From Acidobacteriota bacterium (GTDB taxonomy: Bacteria > Acidobacteriota > Terriglobia > Terriglobales > Acidobacteriaceae), in assembly GCA_019510535.1 (NCBI GenBank), contig JAEKKE010000077.1, positions 1 to 38,067 on the forward strand: a stretch of DNA of 38,067 nucleotides. Reading direction: 5' to 3'. The position numbers and the translations under genes were made by a program. Below the pieces are notes generated by a model, which was not told where the DNA came from, did no database searches, and was given only the letters and a program-made list of their open reading frames with translations. Of the stretch, positions 7,429-14,263 are shown in pieces. Every line of letters begins with the position of its first letter. Positions within the stretch are counted from its first letter, which is position 1.

Positions 7429-8466
7429 TTACTGATGCCGCGAAGCCGCGCGCTCGCTCATTCCGGAGAACTCAGCCGCCCGCGACTCCGCATACGCTGC
7501 TGCTCCCAGAAGCGCACAGCTCTGATCCAGAATCACGCGCACCGTAATCGTCTCGAGCAGGGGCGAGAGCCGTCCCTTATCCAGAAATGCCTTACGGAAC
7601 GTGCCGTTCTGCAGCGTCTTCAGCAGCTTGGGCGACATACCTCCACCTAGGTACACACCGCCACGCGCCAGCACCTTCAGCGCGATATTGCCTGCTTCCG
7701 CACCGTAGACACCCGCGAACAGATTCAGGGTCTCCGCGCAAAGCTCGCTCGAACCGTCTTCGCCGCAGGTTCCGATCACGAAGTTTGGATCTTCCTTCGC
7801 CATGCGGTCCTTCAGCCACTGCGGCTCGTCCATCTTCTTTACGTCGCGGAAGAACTCATAGATGTTGATCAAGCCGAGCCCTGAGATCACACGCTCGTAG
7901 CTGACGCGGCCGTTCAGCTTCTTTGTCAAATGCTGCAGCAGCGCAATCTCGTCCGGCGTGCGGGCTGCAAAGTCGGTATGGCCGCCTTCGCTGGCGACGG
8001 GGATATGCCTCTTTCCGTTCCAGACCAGCAGCGCCTCTCCCAACCCGGTACCGGCGGAGATCAGACCGGCATTGCCCACCGCCGATGGATCGCCCTGGTA
8101 AAGCGTAATCAGGTCCTTCGGCTCCAATTCGGGGATGCCGTACCCATTGGCTTCCAGGTCATTCAGCAGCAGCACATGAGGAATATCGCAGGTGCGCGAA
8201 ATGACGCGCGCATCCAGCTTCCAGGGCAGGTTCGTGGGCTCCATACGCTGATCGCTCACTGGGCCAGGAGCGCCGAAGCACGCTGCGGTAATGCCGTGCG
8301 TGCCACCCGTGCTGTCCTGGGCGATGAAGGCCTTCACGACCTCCTCGACCGAGGTGAAGTCGCGCGACGCGAACTTATGCTCGCGGAGCATATGCAAGCG
8401 TCCACTCGTGAAATCAAAGAGCGCTAAATGTACTTTGGTACCACCGACGTCGCCTGCAAGAATCAT
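7429..8466 (-). CDS. glk: Glucokinase
   Basis: ATP-dependent glucokinase of the bacterial Glk family (345 residues) that makes glucose 6-phosphate. The phosphate-binding LAGDVGGTKVHLALF is at the N-terminus. LLNDLEANGYGI carries the catalytic Asp, and GTGLGEALLV and SEGGHTDFA are the glucose-binding stretches. The ATG at 8466 forms an ATGA overlap with the pgl stop and has GGAG eight bases upstream, so I prefer it to the GTG at 8475. It is the last gene of a leftward operon gnd-zwf-pgl-glk, supplying the substrate of Zwf. A hairpin with a U-tract follows. Confidence 0.94.
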   Translation of the reverse strand: MILAGDVGGTKVHLALFDFTSGRLHMLREHKFASRDFTSVEEVVKAFIAQDSTGGTHGITAACFGAPGPVSDQRMEPTNLPWKLDARVISRTCDIPHVLLLNDLEANGYGIPELEPKDLITLYQGDPSAVGNAGLISAGTGLGEALLVWNGKRHIPVASEGGHTDFAARTPDEIALLQHLTKKLNGRVSYERVISGLGLINIYEFFRDVKKMDEPQWLKDRMAKEDPNFVIGTCGEDGSSELCAETLNLFAGVYGAEAGNIALKVLARGGVYLGGGMSPKLLKTLQNGTFRKAFLDKGRLSPLLETITVRVILDQSCALLGAAAYAESRAAEFSGMSERAASRHQ

Positions 8467-9245
8467 CCAACCCACTCCATGGTGCCGCCATGCGGCGAGG
8501 GTAGCTTGGCTGCCGCAGCCGTATCCAGTAAGAAGAGCAGCTTACCATTTGCAGGCCGAATCAATTGCGAGGGTAGCGTTTCCAGATCCTTCGGACCGGT
8601 CAACACACGCGCCAGGACCTCGGTTTTGGCGGCACCCTCTATCAGGAAAACTACCTCGCGGGCAGCGTTGATTACTGGCCACGAGAGGGTGATGCGCCAC
8701 GTATTCTTCTGCGGCACATGGTTCGCAAAGGCGATGCGGCCCAGCTCATCGATGCCCTCGGTATGCGGGAACAGCGATGCGGTGTGACCGTCGTCCCCCA
8801 TCCCGAGCTGCACCAGGTCAAAAACCGGAGTTTCGGCACCCTCCAGCTTGAAGGTATTGCGGATCAGGGCCTCGTAACGGGACGATGCCTCCTGAGGATC
8901 GAGCTCTCCTTCCATGCGGTAGACCTGAGAGGCCGGCAGCGGGACCTTATCCAGCAGCAGTTCCTTGGTCACACCGTAGTTGGACTCCGGATGCGACGGT
9001 GGAACACAGCGTTCATCCACCCAGTACAGATGGAGCTTCTCCCAGGGAAGATCGCTGAGAAACGGCTCCTGTGAGAGCACAGCGAACATGCGTTTCGGGG
9101 TCGATCCGCCGGAGATAGCGACGCGCGCCATTCCGCGCGCCGCTACCGCCTGCTTAACTGTTGCGGCGAAGTGCTCCGCCGCCTTCTTTGCCACAGCCGC
9201 CGCATCCGGCGAGACATCCAACGTTACCAGGGTCGTACGAGCCAT
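8463..9245 (-). CDS. pgl: 6-phosphogluconolactonase
   Basis: 260-residue DevB/SOL-type lactonase that hydrolyses 6-phosphogluconolactone from Zwf to 6-phosphogluconate. Family motifs present are SGGSTPKRMF (residues 46-55), HLYWVDERCVPPSHPESNYG and LGMGDDGHTASLFPH with the catalytic His. AAGGA lies just upstream of the ATG at 9245. It overlaps glk by 4 bases. The gap to zwf (133 bases) is almost entirely a palindromic element; without it the two genes would be about 20 bases apart. Confidence 0.95.
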   Translation of the reverse strand: MARTTLVTLDVSPDAAAVAKKAAEHFAATVKQAVAARGMARVAISGGSTPKRMFAVLSQEPFLSDLPWEKLHLYWVDERCVPPSHPESNYGVTKELLLDKVPLPASQVYRMEGELDPQEASSRYEALIRNTFKLEGAETPVFDLVQLGMGDDGHTASLFPHTEGIDELGRIAFANHVPQKNTWRITLSWPVINAAREVVFLIEGAAKTEVLARVLTGPKDLETLPSQLIRPANGKLLFLLDTAAAAKLPSPHGGTMEWVG

Positions 9246-9267
9246 TCAGTTCCTTCTACTCAGGGTT

Positions 9268-9381
9268 GGAGCATTTTTCCTGTTGCTAGGTATCTCGGGA
9301 GGAGCGTGCAGCGGCGTTTTCATTGCGAAAACGCCCATGGATGCACAAGCCCTGCACTACACCTACAGGAAAAATGCTCTA
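9268..9381. repeat. Family-1 palindromic element (copy A), supplies the zwf stop codon
   Basis: A 114-bp imperfect palindrome. Outer arms are GCATTTTTCCTGT (9271-9283) and ACAGGAAAAATGC (9365-9377). An inner arm contains GGCGTTTTC...GAAAACGCC (about 9313-9335). The right end reads GCTCTA, and on the minus strand the zwf stop TAG (9379-9381) is made of this end. It lies inside the zwf-pgl operon. Closely similar copies lie at 21377, 28257 and 31405. Confidence 0.85.
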
Positions 9382-10917
9382 GCAGCTCTTCCAGCAGCGG
9401 CCGTCGCGCGCCAGCAGCTCATTCGACGCTTCGGGACCCCAGCTTCCCGCTTCATAGTTCGGGAAATCGGAAACCGGAGTCTCAGCCCACTTCTCCAACA
9501 GCGGGGTGAACAGCGCCCAGGTCGCCTCGACACCGTCGCGGTGCGCAAACAGCGTCGCATCGCCCAGCATGGCGTCAAGCAGCAGACGCTCGTAGCCGTT
9601 GGCCGTGGACTTGCCGAAGGCGTCGGCATACTTGAAGTTCATGGTCACTGGAGCGATGTTGGTCGTCGGTCCAGGAACCTTGGCGCCGAACCGCAGACTG
9701 ATACCTTCATCCGGCTGGATACGCATGGTCAGGATGTTCGGCGTGACCTGCGTGCCGCAGTCATTAGTCGTTCCCTTGAAGATATGCAGCGGCGGCTGCT
9801 TGAAGGTGATGGTCACCTCGGTCTCACGCTTGGCCAGACGCTTGCCGGCGCGGATGTAGAACGGAACACCCGCCCAGCGCCAGTTCTCGATCTCGAGCTT
9901 CAGCGCTCCAAAGGTCTCCGTCTGCGAGTTCGGATCGACACGATCTTCCTGGCGGTAGCCGATCACCTTCTGGCCGTCGACGGTGCCAGGGCCGTACTGA
10001 CCACGCACCGTATCCTCCATCTCGATCGGCGCGATGGCTCGCCATACCTTCAGCTTCTCGGTACGGATAGTGGAGGCCTCGAAAGAGTCAGGCGGCTCCA
10101 TCGCAACGTAGCTCAGAACCTCCATCATGTGGTTCTGCAGAATGTCTCGCGATGCGCCGGCCTTCTCGTAGAACGGTCCGCGCCCTTCAATACCGATCGA
10201 CTCCGCTGCGGTGATCTGCACGTTGTCGATATACGTACGGTTCCACACCGGCTCGAAGATGCCATTGCCGAAGCGGAAGACGAGGATGTTCTGCACCGTC
10301 TCCTTACCGAGGTAGTGATCGATACGGAAGATCTGGTCTTCGTCCAGCACCTGGTTGACCTCGTCGTTCAGCTCGCGCGCCGACTGCAGGTCATGGCCAA
10401 AGGGCTTTTCGATGATGACGCGTACCCAGGCATCGCTCTCGGGCTTGGCCATCTTGTGCTTGCCCAGCCGATGAATGATGTCGGAGAAGTACTCAGGCGC
10501 CACTGCCAGATAGAACAGGCGGTTGCCCTTGGTCCCGTACTTTGTATCGAGATCAGAGAGAGTCGCGTTCAGGTTCTGGAAGCCCTGATCGTCATCGAAG
10601 TTTGTGGTGAAGTAGTGGACGCGGTCGACGAACTCCTTCAGCTTCGGGTCATCGTCATCCACACCTCCGCCCTTGAGGATGCCATCACGCATGTCTTTCG
10701 CAAAGGTGGCCGACAGGTCGCGACGGGCTACACCCACCACCGCGAACTCTTCCGCCAGAAGACCTTCCTGTTCCAGGTGGAACAGCGCCGGCAGCAGTTT
10801 ACGTTTGGTCAGGTCGCCCGACGCGCCAAAGATGACCACGATACATGGGTCAGGCTTGCGCTCGTTGCGCTGTTCATTCACGGTCGCGGGAGATACAGTT
10901 ACTTCGGCAGTCGCCAT
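9379..10917 (-). CDS. zwf: Glucose-6-phosphate dehydrogenase
   Basis: 512 residues, full length. It oxidises glucose 6-phosphate to the lactone with reduction of NAD(P). Nucleotide motif GASGDLTKRKL is at 31-41, substrate motif EKPFG at 170-174 and active site RIDHYLGKE at 198-206. The gene follows gnd by 41 bases and precedes pgl. The last codons run into a palindromic repeat whose terminal TAG is the stop codon. Removing the element with one copy of the flanking dinucleotide leaves an in-frame TAA, so the protein was probably not altered. Confidence 0.96.
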   Translation of the reverse strand: MATAEVTVSPATVNEQRNERKPDPCIVVIFGASGDLTKRKLLPALFHLEQEGLLAEEFAVVGVARRDLSATFAKDMRDGILKGGGVDDDDPKLKEFVDRVHYFTTNFDDDQGFQNLNATLSDLDTKYGTKGNRLFYLAVAPEYFSDIIHRLGKHKMAKPESDAWVRVIIEKPFGHDLQSARELNDEVNQVLDEDQIFRIDHYLGKETVQNILVFRFGNGIFEPVWNRTYIDNVQITAAESIGIEGRGPFYEKAGASRDILQNHMMEVLSYVAMEPPDSFEASTIRTEKLKVWRAIAPIEMEDTVRGQYGPGTVDGQKVIGYRQEDRVDPNSQTETFGALKLEIENWRWAGVPFYIRAGKRLAKRETEVTITFKQPPLHIFKGTTNDCGTQVTPNILTMRIQPDEGISLRFGAKVPGPTTNIAPVTMNFKYADAFGKSTANGYERLLLDAMLGDATLFAHRDGVEATWALFTPLLEKWAETPVSDFPNYEAGSWGPEASNELLARDGRCWKSC

Positions 10918-10958
10918 GGGCTTACACCAGCTCCTTACTACTTCAAGGCTAAACGAGG

Positions 10959-11867
10959 TTAAGACTTCTTGACGGCATGGCCGCCGAATGCATTGCGCAT
11001 GATGGAGAGCGCGCGGTCCGTGTAGTTGTTGTCCTCACGGGAACGCAGGCGGCGAATCAGCGCCTCCGTAATCACCGGAGCGGAGATATTCAGGTCGATC
11101 GCCTCGAAAACCGTCCAACGGCCCTCGCCGGAGTCCGGAACATACGCGGCCAAGCCCTCCAGGTTGGGGTTCTCCTTCAACGCTTCTGCGGTGAGGTCGA
11201 GCAGCCACGAGCGGACAACCGAACCGTGACGCCAGATCTCGGAGATCTGCGCCAGGTCAAGATTCAAGCTCTCTTTGGCCTTCAGAATCGCAAAACCCTC
11301 AGCAAAGGCCTGCATCATGCCGTACTCGATACCGTTGTGCACCATCTTGGTGAAGTGGCCGGAACCGGTGGGTCCGACGTGGCCCCAGCCCTTATCGGGA
11401 GCCGGAGCGAGCGCCTCAAAAATAGGCGAGAGATACTTCACCGGAGCCTCATCGCCACCGATCATCAGCGAGTAGCCCTCCTGCAGCCCCCAAACGCCGC
11501 CCGAGGTGCCGACATCCACAAAATCAAAGCCTTGCGGCTTTAGCTCATCGTGCCTGCGGATGGTGTCCTTGTAGTTCGAGTTGCCGCCGTCGATAAAGAT
11601 GTCGCCCTGCTTCATCAGCGGCTTCAGCTTAGCAATGGTCTCGTCCACCGGATCGCCGGCCGGAACCATGATCCATATGGCGCGCTTTCCGGTCGTCAGA
11701 TTCGCTGCCAGATCTTCCAGAGAATTCACGCCGACCGATCCGGTCGCCGTCAGCTTGGCGGTTGCCTGTGGGTTAAAGTCGAATCCGACTACTTTATGGC
11801 CGGCAAGGCGAAGACGTTCCGCCATGTTGCCACCCATCTTTCCCAGACCAATGAGGCCGATTTCCAT
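10959..11867 (-). CDS. gnd: 6-phosphogluconate dehydrogenase, decarboxylating (short type)
   Basis: 302 residues, the short form of Gnd (about 300 residues rather than 470). It converts 6-phosphogluconate to ribulose 5-phosphate. The Rossmann motif GLIGLGKMGGNMA is at the N-terminus, followed by DGGNSNYKDT, GTSGGVWGLQEGYSLM and GSGHFTKMVHNGIEYG with catalytic Lys/Asn. AGGAG sits 5 bases upstream of the ATG. It is the first gene of the gnd-zwf-pgl-glk operon, and an AT-rich stretch at about 11880-11960 is the likely promoter region. Short Gnd enzymes are often NAD-preferring, but cofactor use cannot be read here. Confidence 0.94.
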   Translation of the reverse strand: MEIGLIGLGKMGGNMAERLRLAGHKVVGFDFNPQATAKLTATGSVGVNSLEDLAANLTTGKRAIWIMVPAGDPVDETIAKLKPLMKQGDIFIDGGNSNYKDTIRRHDELKPQGFDFVDVGTSGGVWGLQEGYSLMIGGDEAPVKYLSPIFEALAPAPDKGWGHVGPTGSGHFTKMVHNGIEYGMMQAFAEGFAILKAKESLNLDLAQISEIWRHGSVVRSWLLDLTAEALKENPNLEGLAAYVPDSGEGRWTVFEAIDLNISAPVITEALIRRLRSREDNNYTDRALSIMRNAFGGHAVKKS

Positions 11868-12003
11868 CTCGACTCCTAACGTAGCTTTATTTTTATATGT
11901 TTCTGTAAAACCAGTACGACGAATTCACAACCATTAAGACGTTTTTGAATTATCCCCAGTCGCACCTGTCGTTACGTTCGATGCTCTGCGTCTGCAGGAC
12001 GGT

Positions 12004-12019
12004 TCAAGAGGCCTCTTGA
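12004..12019. promoter_or_regulatory. Perfect 16-bp palindrome upstream of gnd
   Basis: TCAAGAGGCCTCTTGA is a perfect inverted repeat, extended by GG(T)T/A(A)CC-like flanks to 12001-12025. It lies 137 bases upstream of the gnd start in the 319-base gene-free gap 11868-12186. It could be an operator for the pentose-phosphate operon or the stem of an RNA. No regulator gene is adjacent. The rest of this gap holds an AT-rich candidate promoter region (11880-11960) and the hairpin at 12153. Confidence 0.4.
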
Positions 12020-12152
12020 TGAACCCCATCCACCATTCCGAACAATGGCGGTCTTTGCGGCACAGTTTGTATTCCGGAGGAGGCGGAGGTCGCAGCGGTC
12101 TTCAAAGAACCTGAACCAGCCGGAAGGCAATGCCCGTTTGCCTGTCTTGCGA

Positions 12153-12188
12153 AAGGGCCTCCGTTCCCGGAGGCCCTTCCCTTCTTTT
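12153..12188. terminator. Strong hairpin after tkt
   Basis: AAGGGCCTCCG (12153-12163) pairs perfectly with CGGAGGCCCTT (12168-12178) around TTCC. It lies 9 bases past the tkt stop and should end the leftward tkt transcript. The T-rich tract (CCCTTCTTTT) lies on the plus-strand side, however, so as a U-tract terminator it is better oriented for a rightward transcript. Confidence 0.65.
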
Positions 12189-14160
12189 ACTTACCGGTGA
12201 GCTTCTTTGCGTGCTCAACGATGTTTGCGGTGTTGAAGCCTAACTTCTCGAAGACAATTGGCGCCGGGGCCGATGCGCCGAACCGGTCGATACCGATGAC
12301 AGCGCCGTTGCCGCCGAGGTACTTGTACCAGCCCATGGTAGCGCCGGCCTCGATGGCCAGCTTGGGCAGATTGGCGGGAAGAACGCTGGCCTTGTAGGCC
12401 TCGTCCTGCTCGTCGAAGAGGCGGAAGCTCGGCATGGAGACAACCTTCGCCGAGATGCCTGCAGCCTTCAGTTCCGGCAGCGCCTTCAGCGCCAGCGAGA
12501 CCTCCGAACCGGTCGCGATGAGCACGATCTGTGCGTCAGCGGCGTCTTCCAGAACGTACGCACCCTTGCTGGCGCCCGTGGCCTTCTCAGGGTCCAGAAC
12601 GGGCAGGTCCTGACGCGAGAGAGCCATGAAGCTAGCCGACTTCCGCTGCAGAGCGATCTTCCAGCACTCAGCGGTCTCATTGGCGTCCGCCGGGCGGAAG
12701 TCAGTGAGCTGCGGAATGGCGCGAAGGCTCATGAGCTGCTCCACCGGCTGATGGGTTGGACCGTCTTCGCCCAGGCCGATCGAGTCGTGCGTGAAGATGA
12801 ACAGCGAGTGCGTGCTCATCAACGACGCCAGACGGATCGCGTTCCGCATGTAGTCGGAGAAGACGAAGAAGGTCGAGCCGAACGGAATCAGACCGCCGTG
12901 AGCAGCCATACCATTGACGGCGGCAGCCATACCGAACTCGCGAACGCCGAAGAAGATGTTGCGGCCGTTCGGGTCGATGTGGAAGTTGGTCGACTCCTTG
13001 AAGATAGTCTTGGTGGAGGCGGTGAGATCGGCGGCGCCGCCGATCAGCTCCGGAACCGTCTTGTACAGAGCCTGCATCACAACCTGGCCGGCGTTACGGG
13101 TCGCAACCGGCTTGTCGGTTGGGAAGGGCTTGATCTCCTTGGCGAAGTCAGCAGCCAGCTCAGCCTTGATGGTGCGCTCGAACTCGTTGGCCAGGTCAGG
13201 ATGCGCGACCCTGTACTTGGCGAAGAGAGCGTTCCACCCTTCCTGGATCTTCTCGCCCTTAGGCTTGATGGAGCCCCAGTCGGCCGCAGCGCACTCAGGA
13301 ATGTAGAACGACTCCTCCGGCGGGAAGCCGAGAGCTTCCTTGGTCTTCTTGGTGTTCTCAGCGCCCAGAGCCTCGCCATGCACCTTGCTGGTGCCGGCGT
13401 GCGGGCTGCCGTAGCCGATGACCGTGCGCACACGCACCAGGGTCGGCTTCTCGGTCTCAGCCTGAGCTTCCTTGATGGCCTTGCGCAGGGCGTCCAGATC
13501 GTTGCCGTCGGCAACGTGCAGCACCTGCCAGTGATAGCCCTCAAAGCGCTTGGTCACATCTTCGGTGAATGAGAGCTCGGTTGGCCCGTCCAGCGAGATC
13601 AGGTTGTCGTCATAGAAGACGATCAGCTTACCCAGCTTCAGCGTTCCGGCCAGTGACGCGGCCTCGTGCGAGACACCTTCCATCAGGTCGCCGTCACCGC
13701 ACATCACATAGGTGTGGTGATCGACGATCTTCATCTCCGGCTGATTGAAACGAGCAGCCATGTGCTTCTCAGCGATCGCCAGACCGACGGACATCGCAAG
13801 GCCCTGGCCCAGGGGACCGGTGGTGACTTCAACGCCGGGGGTCTCGCCGTACTCCGGGTGACCTGGAGTGATGGAGTGCCACTGACGGAAGCTCTTCACC
13901 TGATCCAGCGGAACGTCGTAGCCGGAGAGATGCAGCACGCTATACAGCAGCGCCGAGGCATGGCCGTTCGACAGCACAAAGCGGTCACGATCAATCCACT
14001 TGTGGTCCGAGGGGTTGTGCTTCATCACATCGTGGTACAGCAGGTAGGTCAGCGGCGAAAGCGCCAGCGGCGCACCGGGATGGCCGCTCTTGGCCTTTTC
14101 AACGGCATCAACTGCGAGAAGACGAAGTGTATTGATGGACTTCTGAACCAGGTCGCTCAT
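12187..14160 (-). CDS. tkt: Transketolase
   Basis: 657 residues, standard length. Thiamine-diphosphate enzyme moving two-carbon units between sugar phosphates in the non-oxidative pentose phosphate branch. It has SGHPGAPLALSP near the N-terminus, the TPP motif GDGDLMEGVSHEAASLAG, the catalytic histidine region FTHDSIGLGEDGPTHQP and the pyrimidine-binding domain after it. The start at 14160 (MSDLVQK) is preferred because GAGG lies 5 bases upstream; an in-frame upstream start (14175) would overlap this site. A hairpin at 14172-14195 abuts the ribosome site. The gene lies 103 bases after the GH15 glucoamylase and 319 bases before gnd, so it shares the theme but perhaps not the transcript of gnd-zwf-pgl-glk. 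Confidence 0.96.
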   Translation of the reverse strand: MSDLVQKSINTLRLLAVDAVEKAKSGHPGAPLALSPLTYLLYHDVMKHNPSDHKWIDRDRFVLSNGHASALLYSVLHLSGYDVPLDQVKSFRQWHSITPGHPEYGETPGVEVTTGPLGQGLAMSVGLAIAEKHMAARFNQPEMKIVDHHTYVMCGDGDLMEGVSHEAASLAGTLKLGKLIVFYDDNLISLDGPTELSFTEDVTKRFEGYHWQVLHVADGNDLDALRKAIKEAQAETEKPTLVRVRTVIGYGSPHAGTSKVHGEALGAENTKKTKEALGFPPEESFYIPECAAADWGSIKPKGEKIQEGWNALFAKYRVAHPDLANEFERTIKAELAADFAKEIKPFPTDKPVATRNAGQVVMQALYKTVPELIGGAADLTASTKTIFKESTNFHIDPNGRNIFFGVREFGMAAAVNGMAAHGGLIPFGSTFFVFSDYMRNAIRLASLMSTHSLFIFTHDSIGLGEDGPTHQPVEQLMSLRAIPQLTDFRPADANETAECWKIALQRKSASFMALSRQDLPVLDPEKATGASKGAYVLEDAADAQIVLIATGSEVSLALKALPELKAAGISAKVVSMPSFRLFDEQDEAYKASVLPANLPKLAIEAGATMGWYKYLGGNGAVIGIDRFGASAPAPIVFEKLGFNTANIVEHAKKLTGK

Positions 14161-14171
14161 GTATTCCTCGG

Positions 14172-14195
14172 GCACTAGGGCAAAAGCCTTAGTGC
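14172..14195 (-). promoter_or_regulatory. Leader hairpin directly upstream of the tkt ribosome site
   Basis: On the minus strand GCACTAAGGC (14195-14186) and GCCCTAGTGC (14181-14172) form a 10-position stem with one wobble or mismatch around TTTT. The stem ends only a few bases before the GAGG of tkt. It may tune translation or be a repressor site; no known riboswitch class was recognised. Confidence 0.4.
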
Positions 14196-14263
14196 GCTCG
14201 TGTTAGTAAGGGTTTTCGTTATTCACTTCCAGTGTACAGGTTCCATTAACTGGCCCTGGGTGG

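Noticed and set aside
9339..9380. A short peptide of the type MDAxALHYTYRKNAL encoded in copies A and B of the element
   Set aside because: It is not kept in frame in copies C and D and merely reflects the conserved palindrome.
8980..10962. A 660-codon open frame on the plus strand opposite zwf and pgl
   Set aside because: It runs antisense to two unmistakable enzymes, shows no family motif, and is explained by GC-rich codon bias.
12080..12185. A signal-recognition-particle or 6S RNA in the gap before gnd
   Set aside because: A GCCGGAAGG stretch resembles the SRP loop superficially, but the conserved GGAAGCAGCC-type core is absent and no 6S-like bubble was recognised.
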